Origin: Micromonospora sp. NBC_01813
GTDB taxonomy: Bacteria; Actinomycetota; Actinomycetes; Mycobacteriales; Micromonosporaceae
Direction of reading: 5' to 3'
NCBI RefSeq assembly: GCF_035917335.1
Contig: NZ_CP109067.1
Span: 6,013,001-6,077,000, forward strand
DNA length: 64,000 nucleotides
The number at the start of each line of letters is the position of its first letter. The stretch's first letter is position 1. The notes under the pieces were generated by a model that was not told the origin of the DNA, did no database searches, and saw only the letters and a program-made list of their open reading frames with translations. This document shows positions 42,813-52,453 of this stretch, in pieces. The translations under genes and the position numbers were made by a program.

Positions 42813-43008
42813 TTAGGGGTTTTGGGATGGCCTGGCGAGCCCCTTCCGGTCCGGTTGACTGGCAGTGAGGACGGCGTCGAGCAGGCCGGGAAACCTGGCG
42901 TTCAGGTCGTCGCGCCGCAGCGAGTGCACGATCACCCGGCCCTGCCTGCGGGCGAACAGCACTCCGCTCTCACGCAGGACGCGCCAATGATGGGTCGATG
43001 AGGACGCG
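42813..43008 (-). pseudogene. ArsR-family regulator, C-terminal remnant
   Basis: The minus strand encodes S-S-S-T-H-H-W-R-V-L-R-E-S-G-V-L-F-A-R-R-Q-G-R and S-L-R-R-D-D-L-N-A-R-F-P-G-L-L-D-A-V-L, the recognition helix, wing and last helix of an ArsR-type protein. The N-terminal part is missing. The piece ends at TAA (42813-42815), directly downstream of the SnoaL-like gene start. Confidence 0.7.
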
Positions 43009-43215
43009 GGCGACGGCGCTGTTCAGGGGCTCCTTGGGGATTCATCGCCCCAGCCTGTCGATGTCGAGGCCGCGAATCCTCACACCGGGGAGGGTCTGTA
43101 TCTCACCCGAGAGAGGGAGGAGGCACTCCCGCCGGTGATGGACGACGTGGCCGCCGCGTACGCCGAGGATGGATCTCGTCAAGTCGAAAAGCCACATCGG
43201 ACGCAGAGGAACCTC

Positions 43216-44721
43216 ATGGAGAAGAAACGATTCGCCGCCGCCCTGACCGCAGTGACTGCGGTGACCGCGGTCGTCACCGGAGGTGCCGCCGTGCCGATGG
43301 CCACCGCCGGTATCCAGTCCACACTGACCGCCTCCACCGAAACCGTGCGGGCCCTGGCCGAGTGCCCGGAGCTGCCCGGCCTGCCGACCGCGCGCTGCGG
43401 ACACATCACCGTGCCCCGCGACCGCACCAACCCGGGTAAGGGCACGATCGACATCGGGTTCGCGCTGGTGCCGCACACCGACACATCGCAGCCGGGACTG
43501 GGCACGATCGTGCCGAACCCGGGCGGCCCCGGTACGTCCACGATCGACCTGGCGGGCCAGTCGTTCGCCGAATCCCTCGAGCCCCTGCTCGACCGTCGTG
43601 ACCTGCTGCTGATCGACACCCGCGGGGTCGGCCGCTCGACCCCGCTGACCTGCGCGGCGCTCGACGGCCCGAACCGGGTCTTCGCGTCCTTGCCCAAGCA
43701 GCGTCAAATGATCGGTGAGTGCGGTACGCAGCTCGGCGACGCCGTGTCCGACTACAGCAGCATCGCCATCGCCGACGACATCGACGCCGTGCGCGCGACG
43801 CTGGGCCTGAGCCGCCTCGACCTGCTCGGCATCTCGTACGGCACCTACCTGATGGCCACCTACGCGCAGCGGTACCCGCAGCACGTGCGCACGGTTACCA
43901 TGGCCGGCGCGTACGCGATCAATGTCGACACCGTCGGCGAGGTCGGCGCTGTCGCGTTCCGGCGAGCGGTGCACCTGGTCTGTGAGCGAACCGGCGAGTG
44001 CAGCGGCAACCAGGTGATCTCCGACCTGGCCGCGCTGATGAAGCGGCTGCGGAAGAACCCGGAAAAGCTCACCGTCACCTACGACGGCGTCAAGCACCGG
44101 GTCACCCTGGACGAGTGGCAGATGACCTCAGTGGCCGGCCAGGTCTACGCGAACCAGCCGGACACCAAGGCCGCGCTCGCCCTGGCGAACGCCGCCGCCG
44201 CGCGTCACGGCGATCTCACCCCGGTACGCGCTCTGGTCCGCAAGAGCCTGCGCGCGTCGGCGGAGAACTACTCCTACGGCCCCGCCCTGCTCTCCGACGC
44301 GCAGTCTTGGGCCGTCACCTGCCACGATTACCTGCGCGACTTCGATTACGCCGACCCGATCGCGAAGCGCACCCGGCAGTACAACGCGGCTCAGGCGAAG
44401 CTGAATGATGCCGACTTCCGGCCGTTCTCCGCAACGGTGTGGGTCTCCCGGGCCGACTACGACACCGGGGCGTGCCTGCGCTGGCCGGCCGATCCCACCG
44501 CGCAGCCCCCGTTCGCGCCGGGCGCACCGATGCCCGACGTGCCGGTCCTGGTACTCAGTGGTGACCTCGACGCGAACACCCCGATCGAATCCGGGGACGC
44601 CGCCGCCGCGCAGTTCCCACACGCTACTCACAAGGTGATCGCCGGCGCGGGACACACCCCGGCCAGCACCCCTGAAGGCGTCAACGAGATCATCAGGTTC
44701 ATCCGCGACGCGAAGGTCTGA
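43216..44721 (+). CDS. Secreted alpha/beta hydrolase, tripeptidyl-aminopeptidase type
   Basis: 501 aa. An N-terminal Lys-Arg start and hydrophobic segment (about 6-32) form a signal peptide. The oxyanion region N-P-G-G-P-G (about 96-101), nucleophile G-I-S-Y-G (about 208-212) and the C-terminal TAP-like domain with V-L-V-L-S-G-D-L-D-A-N-T-P (about 443) and G-A-G-H-T (about 475-479) are those of the SlpD/Tap family, exported peptidases of actinomycetes. ATG 43216 has AGAGGA upstream. It stands 25 bases before the broken histidine-kinase gene. Confidence 0.88.
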   Translation: MEKKRFAAALTAVTAVTAVVTGGAAVPMATAGIQSTLTASTETVRALAECPELPGLPTARCGHITVPRDRTNPGKGTIDIGFALVPHTDTSQPGLGTIVPNPGGPGTSTIDLAGQSFAESLEPLLDRRDLLLIDTRGVGRSTPLTCAALDGPNRVFASLPKQRQMIGECGTQLGDAVSDYSSIAIADDIDAVRATLGLSRLDLLGISYGTYLMATYAQRYPQHVRTVTMAGAYAINVDTVGEVGAVAFRRAVHLVCERTGECSGNQVISDLAALMKRLRKNPEKLTVTYDGVKHRVTLDEWQMTSVAGQVYANQPDTKAALALANAAAARHGDLTPVRALVRKSLRASAENYSYGPALLSDAQSWAVTCHDYLRDFDYADPIAKRTRQYNAAQAKLNDADFRPFSATVWVSRADYDTGACLRWPADPTAQPPFAPGAPMPDVPVLVLSGDLDANTPIESGDAAAAQFPHATHKVIAGAGHTPASTPEGVNEIIRFIRDAKV

Positions 44722-45079
44722 CCGATCGATGCGGAAAGGGGGCGTCATGCGTGCCGGAGACGACGAGAACGCCGCACTGCGCCGGCAGTCGCTGCTGATC
44801 GCGATCGGATGCGTGATCGCCGACGGCGCCCCGTTCCTGCTCAATGTGACGCAGCACCCGCCGCACCCGGCCATCTGGGTCGCCGGCCTGGCGATCCTGC
44901 TGGCCGACCTCGCGCTCGCGCTGCCGGCCCGGACCGCCGGGCCGGTGGCGGTCGCGCACGCCGTCGTGCGGGTGGCGGTGGCCGCCGTGTTGTTGGCCGT
45001 CATCGGCGACCGCGACGGCATCGGCAACGCGACCGGTCTGGTCGTCGCCGGGTACCGGGCCGGAGCCTGGGTCGAGGGG

Positions 45080-46610
45080 CAATGCCGTTCAGATAGAGGT
45101 GTCTGGGCAGGCCAGGTGCGGTGTGGGTGGGGCGGGGTGACGGGTGATCCGATCGGTCGGGCGTTTGACGCGGTAGGAGTTGTGGCGGGCGCGTTTGACG
45201 ACGCGGGGGCAGGTCCGGTGTCGGCGGGGCGGGTTGGGCTGGTGGCGGATCTCGGTGAGCGCGTCGGTCAGGGCCTCGGAAAGGTCCTCAGGGGGTGATG
45301 GCCGCCTGGTCGGTGACCTGGCGGCGCACGACGCGGAGGCCTTTGATGAACGACATGCGGTCCGGGTCGTAGCCGGCGGGGTCGGCGGCGTCCAGCAGGA
45401 GAGCACGGATGGCGTAGTGGGCGAGTAGCAGTCCCCACATCTGTTGTTCGACCAGGTCCGGGGTCTTCGAACGGAGGACCTCACCGCGTCCGCGCAGGTC
45501 GGTCTTGATCTCGTCGAGGGCGGATTCCTCTTCCCAGCGCTGGTGGTACGCCTCGGCCAGGGTGAGGGCGTCGATGTCGTGCGGGTCGGTGACGGTGGTG
45601 ATCACCACGATCAGGTCACCGTCGGGGTTGCGGTCCGGGACGGTGTACTCGACCACCCGCACGAGGCGGGCCAGCTCGGCGGGAACCTGGTGGCCGGCTC
45701 TGGCCTGTTCGGCCAGCCTCGCCCGACGGGCGGCGCTCAGCCCGGGGGCGTAGATCAGCGCGTGGTAGGAGCCGTCCGCAAGCCAGTTCAGGTGCCCGAC
45801 CGACACCGACGCGCCGATGCGCCAGGCCAGGTCCGCGCCGGTGGCCGCGTACCGGTTGAACAGGTCGTAGGAGTACAGGCCGGCGTCGGCCATCACCAGC
45901 ATGCCCGGCCCGACCGTGCCGGTGAGGTCGGCGGCCAGGGTCCGTTCCCCGGTACGGCACCCGCCGAGGACCGCGCCGACGATGGCGTGGCTGCCGCACT
46001 CGGCCACAGCGGCGACGTGCAGTTTCGGATACGCCGACGCTTTCGGCCCCGAGCCCAGCCGGCCGAACCGTTGCGCGTTGTCCGGGGTGTCGGCCACGTC
46101 GAAGCTGGTCGCGTCGATCGCCATCAGCCGGCGCCGGCCGATGAAGGCACCTTTCGTGCCCGGACCGGCCAGGGGCACCGCGGCCCGCTCGAACAACGCT
46201 TTCATCGGCTCGGGCCCGAGTCGCTGCCGGGCCTGGGTGATCGCGGACTTGGTCGGGACCTGCCAGTCGTCGTCCCACGAGCCGAGTTTGCGCAGGTTAC
46301 CGACCAGCCGGCGCATCACCTCGTCATACGACTCGGCGAAGAACAACCCCATCGCGATCACGTACCGGACCATCACGTGTGCCGGTAGCCGCCGCGAGCG
46401 TTTCTCCCGCCGCCCCGTGCGGTTGAGGATCTCTTCCAGCAGGTCACGGCCGAACCGGGCCGACACCACACCCAACCCGATATGGTCGGTCAACCGACCC
46501 TGCGGCCGTTCCTCCACCGATGACGTCACGGCCAGCCACCGTACCGGCCTCCACAATCGACGTCAGCTCACCACGCCGACCCCGACACGTGCCCTATCTG
46601 AACGGCATTG
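45080..46610 (-). mobile_element. IS4-family insertion sequence, copy 2 (1531 bp)
   Basis: Same 17-bp terminal inverted repeats (45080-45096 and 46594-46610) and length as copy 1, in opposite orientation. The target duplication GGTCGAGGGG is at 45070-45079 and 46611-46620. The single base change I found relative to copy 1 is silent in the +1-frame tail. With two near-identical inverted copies 39.5 kb apart, recombination could invert the whole segment that includes the island. Confidence 0.95.
45288..46556 (-). CDS. IS4-family transposase, zero-frame product (copy 2)
   Basis: 422 aa, identical in sequence to the copy 1 product, with the same DDE core and Y-x2-R-x3-E-x6-K signature. It also ends at CCC TGA and has the same intact 66-codon +1 tail, ending within the terminal repeat. 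The two copies therefore share the frame arrangement, either because it is normal for this element or because both stem from one recent parent. Confidence 0.92.
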   Translation of the reverse strand: MWRPVRWLAVTSSVEERPQGRLTDHIGLGVVSARFGRDLLEEILNRTGRREKRSRRLPAHVMVRYVIAMGLFFAESYDEVMRRLVGNLRKLGSWDDDWQVPTKSAITQARQRLGPEPMKALFERAAVPLAGPGTKGAFIGRRRLMAIDATSFDVADTPDNAQRFGRLGSGPKASAYPKLHVAAVAECGSHAIVGAVLGGCRTGERTLAADLTGTVGPGMLVMADAGLYSYDLFNRYAATGADLAWRIGASVSVGHLNWLADGSYHALIYAPGLSAARRARLAEQARAGHQVPAELARLVRVVEYTVPDRNPDGDLIVVITTVTDPHDIDALTLAEAYHQRWEEESALDEIKTDLRGRGEVLRSKTPDLVEQQMWGLLLAHYAIRALLLDAADPAGYDPDRMSFIKGLRVVRRQVTDQAAITP

Positions 46611-47495
46611 GGTCGAGGGGCGCCGCTCCTGGGCGGCGCTCGCCGCCCTCATCACAGGTATGACCGTGACCCAGATGATCCAAGGCTTCGACGGGACCGC
46701 CGAGAACATCCTGGTCACCCTCTCCAACACCGTTCTGCCGTGGATGATCGGCCGGCACACCACCGGTCGCAGCGGTTACATCGCCGAAGTCCGCCGCCAG
46801 GCTGAGCACATTCTGCGGGAAGCAGAGGAACAGCGGCGCGCCGCGGACCTCGCGCTGACCCAGGCGGTCGAAACCGAACGTGCAGCGATCGCCCGCGACC
46901 TGCACGACACGATCTCGCACCACGTCAGCGCTGTAGGGGTGCACGCAGCTGCCGCCCGCCTCGGCCTGAGATCGGGTCTTCCAACCAATCAGGACCGGAC
47001 GGTGACGTCGCTGGAACAGGTCGAGAGGTCGAGCCGGGCTGCGCTCGGCGACCTGCGGCGCATGCTCGACCTGTTGCACGGCAACGACACAGACGGGGTA
47101 CGCCAGCCGGGCCTCGACGGTATGGATGACCTCATCGATGGCAGCCGCCGCGCCGGTCTCATCGTGAACCTGACCATGGGCGATGCCATACCCCGGACCC
47201 TGCCGAAGTCGCTGAACCTCGCGGCCTACCGCATCGTTCAGGAACTGCTCACCAACGCCCTGCGACATGGCAACGGCACCCTCGACCTCACCCTCTCCCG
47301 GACCCGCGGCGAATTCCGGATTACCGCAAGCAACACCACCAACCCCCGAGCCGGTACGAGTTCCGGCACCGGACGAGGCCTGGACGGCATCCGCCACCGG
47401 GTCGGCGTCTTCGGGGGATCCGTCACGATCGGCCCCTCACCGACAGCGCCCGGCACCTGGCGCACCGGCATCACCATCCCGCTCCAGGAGTCCCG

Positions 47496-48149
47496 TTGAC
47501 CGCGATCCGTGTCCTGCTCGCCGACGACCACGAGTTCTTCCGATCCGGGTTTCGCAACGCCCTGGAGACCCAGCCGGACCTCGAATGTGTCGGTGACGTC
47601 GGCGACGGGCAGGCCGCCGTGACCGAGATCGAGAGGCTCCGCCCGGACGTCGCCGTCCTGGACGTACGCATGCCCCGGATGGACGGCCTTACGGCAGCCG
47701 AAACCGTTCTGTCGCGCGGCACCGAAACCCGCATCATGCTGCTCACCACCTACGACGACGACAGCTACATCTACCGCGGCCTACGCGCCGGGACCAGCGG
47801 CTTCTGCCTCAAGAACATGCCCGTCGAGGAACTCCTCAACGCTATCCGGGTCGTGGCCCGTGGAGACGCACTTATCGACCCGTCAGTGACGCGCCGCCTG
47901 GTGACTCAATTCGCCGACGGCCTCGCCCCGGCAGCCGTGAACAAGCCTCCGGCACTCGACCGGCTGACCACACGGGAACGCGAGATCCTTCTCGAGGTGG
48001 CCCGTGGCTACTCCAACGCCGAGATCGCGAAACGCCTGTACGTCGGGGAACAGACGGTCAAGACGCACGTGTCACACCTGCTGACCAAACTCGGGCTGCG
48101 CGACCGGGTCCAAGCCGTCATCTACGCCTACGAGAACGCGCTGCTCTGA
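47496..48149 (+). CDS. NarL/LuxR-type response regulator
   Basis: 217 aa. The receiver domain has A-D-D-H (acidic pocket about 9-12), phosphorylated Asp in V-L-D-V-R-M-P (about 54) and L-T-T-Y (Thr about 83); the LuxR-type DNA-binding domain has L-T-T-R-E-R-E-I-L-L-E-V-A-R-G-Y-S-N-A-E-I-A (about 156-177). The TTG start at 47496 overlaps the kinase stop by 4 bases. Because the IS splits its kinase, its signal input may be lost. Confidence 0.92.
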   Translation: MTAIRVLLADDHEFFRSGFRNALETQPDLECVGDVGDGQAAVTEIERLRPDVAVLDVRMPRMDGLTAAETVLSRGTETRIMLLTTYDDDSYIYRGLRAGTSGFCLKNMPVEELLNAIRVVARGDALIDPSVTRRLVTQFADGLAPAAVNKPPALDRLTTREREILLEVARGYSNAEIAKRLYVGEQTVKTHVSHLLTKLGLRDRVQAVIYAYENALL

Positions 48150-48430
48150 TCCAGGGTGATTGTCTCGCCCGCTCCCGGCCGACCAGCGCATGGGATGCCA
48201 ACGCCAACCTCGGCGTACTCCGCATCAAGATGGAACCTGTCCACCGCTGACGTCGACTCTGCAGTCCGCGACAAGCTCCTCCGTGCCGGGTCCGTTGGCG
48301 GGGAACCGGGCGAGGCGACGGGCGGCAAGCGGGATATGGATGCCGGTGAGCGCTCTCGGCAGGCGCGCCAGCTGGCCCGGTCACGGATCCCGGTATGCGT
48401 AGCCAGCGGCTTCGGCGTTGCCCCCGTTTC
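48150..48430. other. Intergenic stretch between converging regulators
   Basis: 281 bases between two converging response-regulator genes. Short frames exist but no motif, start site or hairpin stands out. Confidence 0.5.
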
Positions 48431-49075
48431 TCAGCCCTGCAGGTAGGCCAGGACCGCCAGGATCCGGCGGTTGTCGTCCTCGGAGGGCTTGAGACCGAGC
48501 TTGGTGAAGATGCTGTTGCTGTGTTTGCTGACGGTCTTCTCGGTGACGAACATCCGGGCAGCGATCGCAGCGTTCGACCGGCCCTGGGCCATCAGCGCGA
48601 GGACCTCATGCTCTCGTGGGCTCAGCTCCAGGAGCTGAGGGTCGGCGGAGCGGTGGGTGAGCAGTGCACTCACCACGTCGGGATCCATGACGGTGCTCCC
48701 GGAAGCGACCTGCCGGACACTGGCGATGAACTGGCCGACGTCCGTGACCCTGTCCTTCAACAGATAGCCCACCGCGCCCGCGCGATCCGACATCAGCTCC
48801 CGAGCGTAAATCTGCTCGACATACTGCGAGAGCACCATGATGGGCAGCCCTGGAATCTGCCGGCGGGCCTCGATCGCGGAACGCAGTCCCTCGTCGGTGA
48901 AGGTTGGCGGCAACCGTACGTCGACGATGGCGACGTCGGGACGGTGCGTCGTCAGCGCCCGGATCAGGGCGGCCCCGTTGTCAACGGCTTCCACGACCTC
49001 GAACCCATTGGCCCGCAGGATCCTGATCAGGCCCTCACGGAGCAGGGCGAGGTCCTCGGCTATCACGATACGCAC
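48431..49075 (-). CDS. NarL/LuxR-type response regulator (second system)
   Basis: 214 aa. Receiver domain: I-A-E-D-L-A-L-L-R-E-G, phospho-Asp in I-V-D-V-R-L-P (about 52), and L-L-K-D near 111. LuxR domain: L-S-P-R-E-H-E-V-L-A-L-M-A-Q-G-R-S-N-A-A-I-A (about 151-172). It overlaps the kinase gene by 13 bases, so the pair forms one operon that converges on the first system. Confidence 0.92.
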   Translation of the reverse strand: MRIVIAEDLALLREGLIRILRANGFEVVEAVDNGAALIRALTTHRPDVAIVDVRLPPTFTDEGLRSAIEARRQIPGLPIMVLSQYVEQIYARELMSDRAGAVGYLLKDRVTDVGQFIASVRQVASGSTVMDPDVVSALLTHRSADPQLLELSPREHEVLALMAQGRSNAAIAARMFVTEKTVSKHSNSIFTKLGLKPSEDDNRRILAVLAYLQG

Positions 49076-50418
49076 GGCAGCGACATCCTCACCTCGGTAG
49101 GTCCGCCCGGCGGACTGTCAACGGTCAGCGTGCCGTCGAAGGCCGCCAGCCGACGCTGGATGCCACGCAGGCCGGTGCCGGAATCGATCGAAGCACCCCC
49201 ACGGCCGTCGTCGGACACCAGCATCGTCAACTCTCCTGCAGCGCCGCCCCGATGGGGTGCGAACTCCACGGTGATCCGGATCTGCCGGGCCTGGGCGTGC
49301 TTGATGGCGTTCGACAACGCCTCGGCGACGGCGAAGTAGGCCGCGGACTCGATCGGGGCCGGCAGCCGTCCTGGTAGGCGGGTCACCACCGTCGTCGGGA
49401 TCGGATTGACCAGGGCCAAGGCCTTGAGTGCGCCCTCCAGGCCACGGTCGGCCAGTACCGGCGGATGGATGCCTCGTACCAGGTCGCGCAGCTCGGTCAA
49501 AGCGCTGGAGGTCGACTCCCGGGCCTCGGCCAGCAGTTGCTGGGCGGCCTGCGGATCCTTGGGCAGCAACTGTTCGGCCAAGCCCAGGCTCATACCCAGC
49601 GACACCAGCCGGGCCTGCGCGCCGTCGTGCAGGTCGCGTTCGATTCGGCGCAGCTCGCCGGCCTGGGTGTCGACGGTCTCAGCTCGCGAGGTCGCCAACT
49701 GTTGGACGCGGGCCCGCAGACGCGCCTGCTCGGTGGGGCCGAGCAGAGCGCGGATCACCCGAGCGTTGAGGTTCGCCAGGCGCGCCGCAGTGGTGTACCA
49801 GAGCAGAAGGAAAACCGGACCGAGCGGTACCAGCGCGAAAGACTGCGCGACGCTGTGCAGCCGGAAGGCCTCCCCCATCGGAGTACGGAACACCTGAGGA
49901 GGCGTCAGCTGATAGATGAGCGGATAGGTCAGGTAGAGGACTCCGAAGGCGAAGAACAGCAGCGACAGTCCGGAACTGAACCAGATGGTGATCGAGTTGA
50001 CCACCAACCAGATCCAGTCCCGCCACGTCGCCGGGTCGCGCAGGATCGTCCAGAGCCGCACCAGCCACCCGGCGTCCGGCGTCGGCTGATAGGGCCGGGC
50101 GGGCACCGGTACGCCGAGCCGGTCGGCGGCCCACTGGCGGTGCAGGTCGGCAAACCAGCGCACCAGCGCGGTGGTGAGCAGAATCAGGGGGATCCCGACG
50201 CCGAGAGCGGTGATTGACATCGAGGTGATCCAGACCGTGGCCAGCACGGCACCCAGGATCGAACCCGTCAGCAGCACCAGCGACCAGCCCAACAGGCTCA
50301 TCCGCAGGCCCAGCGCGGAGCGCGGAGCTGGACCGTTGCGTGCGACGGGACCAGGCCCGGAGCGCTCCCGCGAGGGCGAGGAGCCGCCGGGAAGGGTGGT
50401 TCCGCTGGAATCGGTCAT
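49063..50418 (-). CDS. Sensor histidine kinase with N-terminal membrane sensor domain
   Basis: 451 aa. A proline- and glycine-rich leader (1-35) precedes two pairs of membrane helices (about 40-90 and 135-215). The kinase core has R-R-I-E-R-D-L-H-D-G-A-Q-A-R-L-V (phospho His near 262) and an HATPase domain with E-A-L-S-N-A-I-K-H and D-D-G-R-G-G-A. This is the architecture of actinomycete NarL-type kinases with a putative sensor domain. Stimulus unknown. Partner regulator is downstream. Confidence 0.9.
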   Translation of the reverse strand: MTDSSGTTLPGGSSPSRERSGPGPVARNGPAPRSALGLRMSLLGWSLVLLTGSILGAVLATVWITSMSITALGVGIPLILLTTALVRWFADLHRQWAADRLGVPVPARPYQPTPDAGWLVRLWTILRDPATWRDWIWLVVNSITIWFSSGLSLLFFAFGVLYLTYPLIYQLTPPQVFRTPMGEAFRLHSVAQSFALVPLGPVFLLLWYTTAARLANLNARVIRALLGPTEQARLRARVQQLATSRAETVDTQAGELRRIERDLHDGAQARLVSLGMSLGLAEQLLPKDPQAAQQLLAEARESTSSALTELRDLVRGIHPPVLADRGLEGALKALALVNPIPTTVVTRLPGRLPAPIESAAYFAVAEALSNAIKHAQARQIRITVEFAPHRGGAAGELTMLVSDDGRGGASIDSGTGLRGIQRRLAAFDGTLTVDSPPGGPTEVRMSLPCVS

Positions 50419-50636
50419 CTCACTCCCTCATCGCGCATCGTGCCGAATCGACGGGACTGGCGGTCGGTCCATATCGGCCCCGGGCGATCAGCAATTTCCG
50501 CGGTGGGGTTTCCTGAGCCGTCGACCGGCGCACACCTTACCCGTCGCGCAAGCAGTGTCGGCCCGCTCTCGGAATCTCTGCCGGGAGCGGGCCGCCATCG
50601 AGATCCGGGCCCCTGTCACCCGCTGGCACGATGCCG

Positions 50637-51566
50637 TTACTTGACGGTGGCGGTCATCTTTTCGATTTCGTTGAGCACCAGGGCGGGCTCGTCCTGGGGA
50701 ACGTCGTGCGAGCTGCCCTCGGCGATGACCAGGGTGCGGTCGGGCCCCGCCTCGACGAACGCCGCTGCCGCGTCGCGCCAGGCCTGAGAGTCCTGCGGAG
50801 ATCCGTCGAAGGGCGTCTTGTCCGACACGACATAGCTGACGGGGACGCTGTCGGGCCAGGAGACCTTGTGGTACGCCTGGTGCGTGGGACCGAAATTGTC
50901 GGCCGTGGCGATGAGCTGGCGGTTCGCCTTCGTCGACGGTGCCTTCTTGAGCTCTTCGATTTGCGGCCCGGTCAGCGTCACAATGCGTTGGATCTGGGTG
51001 TCGGTGAAGAATTGCGGCACGTTGGCGTCGATGAGCACCGCCCCGGAGACAACGCCGGGGTTCGCGAGGACGAAGTAGTGGGCCACCTCCCCTGCCTGCG
51101 AGTGGCCCGCGAGGACCACGTTCTGGGTGACGCCGAGTTCACGCAGACCTGCCTGCAGGTCGGAGGCGGCGGCCTGGGGGTCCCATGGGCCCGGCACCTC
51201 CTCGCTGGCGCCCATACCGGCCCGGTCGTAGGTGATGATCTGCGATCCGGTGGCCTGCGACAGCTGCGGCACCAGGGCATCCCAGTACGAGGAGTCCTCG
51301 CCGCCGCCGGCGTCCAGCACGATGGTGGGAGAACCTCCGGGCGTGACGTGGAAGGCAAGCTGATGCCCGTTGTTGGCGATCATATGCAAGCCCGCCGCAG
51401 GCGCCGCGCCTGTCGAGGTCGAGGGAACCGCGGCTTCCGGACTGGCCGCGGGCTCGGCCTTCGGCGCCGCCGAGTCAGCACAGGCGGCGAGTGCCCCTAT
51501 CACGGCGACGGGAAGGACGAGGGCCAGGCCGGCCCGATGGAACCGGGAGATTCTCTGTGTGGTCAT
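50637..51566 (-). CDS. Exported lipoprotein alpha/beta hydrolase
   Basis: 309 aa. The signal sequence ends in G-A-L-A-A-C (lipobox, Cys about 29), so it is attached to the outer face of the membrane after a linker rich in Ala, Pro and Ser. The hydrolase fold has D-A-G-G-G-E-D-S-S (oxyanion side), Y-D-R-A-G-M-G (about 113-119), nucleophile A-G-H-S-Q-A-G (Ser about 154) and a late His in G-S-S-H-D-V-P. Substrate unknown. It is transcribed away from the kinase gene's upstream region as a single gene. Confidence 0.87.
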   Translation of the reverse strand: MTTQRISRFHRAGLALVLPVAVIGALAACADSAAPKAEPAASPEAAVPSTSTGAAPAAGLHMIANNGHQLAFHVTPGGSPTIVLDAGGGEDSSYWDALVPQLSQATGSQIITYDRAGMGASEEVPGPWDPQAAASDLQAGLRELGVTQNVVLAGHSQAGEVAHYFVLANPGVVSGAVLIDANVPQFFTDTQIQRIVTLTGPQIEELKKAPSTKANRQLIATADNFGPTHQAYHKVSWPDSVPVSYVVSDKTPFDGSPQDSQAWRDAAAAFVEAGPDRTLVIAEGSSHDVPQDEPALVLNEIEKMTATVK

Positions 51567-51789
51567 GGAAATGAGCTTCTACGGTTTCTGGATCTTGTGC
51601 GATCCTGCTATCCCCCCGATCGGGTTGGGAGTTATCTCCACCTTCCCCGGAGGCGATTCAGGCTGCCGTTCCAGCCGCGCCAGGTGCGCCTGCGAAGGAT
51701 CTCGCGGGATCAGCGAGTCCTGCCTGCGCAACTGGCGTGGCCCAAGCTGATACCGACGACCCCGGTGGTGGTACGGGCCGGCCGACACT
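51567..51789. other. Intergenic stretch without a supported gene
   Basis: 223 bases between the lipoprotein hydrolase start and the end of the membrane protein gene. Minus-strand frames here carry no motif. Confidence 0.4.
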
Positions 51790-52398
51790 TCATCGATGCA
51801 TCTCGGGCGGGACTCTCCGGTCGTCAGGTCTGGCATGGGCGGCAAGCCACCCTGGCGGCAAGGCGAGGGGGAAGTACGACTTGTTCGGTACTTCGCTGTG
51901 AGCCGGCGCCTCGGCAAACGACGCTCCTCCGCCGAACCGGGCGACCGCTGCGGCAGCTCGGTCGACGTTCAACCGCCAGCCGGTCACCGCCCGGAAGGTG
52001 ACGACTCTGCCGCCACGGACGACACCGACGTACCGGTGCTTAGTCCAGCGGACATCCGTCCGCCGCTCCATGCCGGTGAAGTGGACCACACAGTCGACAC
52101 CGGACCACGGTTCGTGCTTCGCCGGCCGACCAAACGCATCCGGGCCCAGGTGGACTCCCTGCTCGTCGATGACGAAGAGTCGCTCCCGCCGCACCGCGCT
52201 GCGGATGCGACCGAACATCATGGCGACCTGGATCGCCTCGAACACCAGTCCAATGAGGAAGAACGGATAGCGGCTGGCCAGGTCCCACAGGCCCACCACC
52301 ATGAACAGAACCGGCAACAGGCTGTACAGCGCCAGTAACAGTGCGGTCCGGAGCCGGCTCTGTCGAACCTCGTACGGCGTAGCTTCATCCGCTCTCAT
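51790..52398 (-). CDS. Two-helix membrane protein, function unknown
   Basis: 202 aa from ATG 52398. Two adjacent hydrophobic segments (about 20-40 and 45-62) are followed by a cytoplasmic domain of about 130 residues with W-S-G-V-D-C-V-V-H-F and F-R-A-V-T-G-W. The arrangement (two helices then a PH-like beta domain) resembles small actinomycete membrane proteins with bacterial PH domains, but I cannot name the family with confidence. The longer frame up to 52425 is not needed. Confidence 0.6.
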   Translation of the reverse strand: MRADEATPYEVRQSRLRTALLLALYSLLPVLFMVVGLWDLASRYPFFLIGLVFEAIQVAMMFGRIRSAVRRERLFVIDEQGVHLGPDAFGRPAKHEPWSGVDCVVHFTGMERRTDVRWTKHRYVGVVRGGRVVTFRAVTGWRLNVDRAAAAVARFGGGASFAEAPAHSEVPNKSYFPLALPPGWLAAHARPDDRRVPPEMHR

Positions 52399-52453
52399 CG
52401 CTACAAGATAGCGGCAACCGGCCACCGCCCGGTCCCGAGACCTGACCTGCTGC

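Larger units (their letters stand above)
44747..47499 (+). pseudogene. NarL-type sensor histidine kinase, split by IS4-type copy 2
   Basis: Part 1 (44747-45079) encodes four hydrophobic segments of a membrane sensor. Part 2 (46611-47499) encodes the kinase: E-R-A-A-I-A-R-D-L-H-D-T-I-S-H-H (phospho-accepting His, HisKA_3 type) and an HATPase domain with N-A-L-R-H-G-N-G. Deleting the IS and one 10-bp duplication restores a single frame of 403 codons, so the break is the only damage. The kinase part stays in frame with an open antisense frame of the IS; an internal start could still give a soluble kinase. Its response regulator follows with a 4-base overlap. Confidence 0.9.

Noticed and set aside
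45901-47499. 532-codon plus-strand frame running from antisense IS sequence into the kinase
   Set aside because: First part is a shadow of the transposase; kept only as part of the split histidine-kinase pseudogene.
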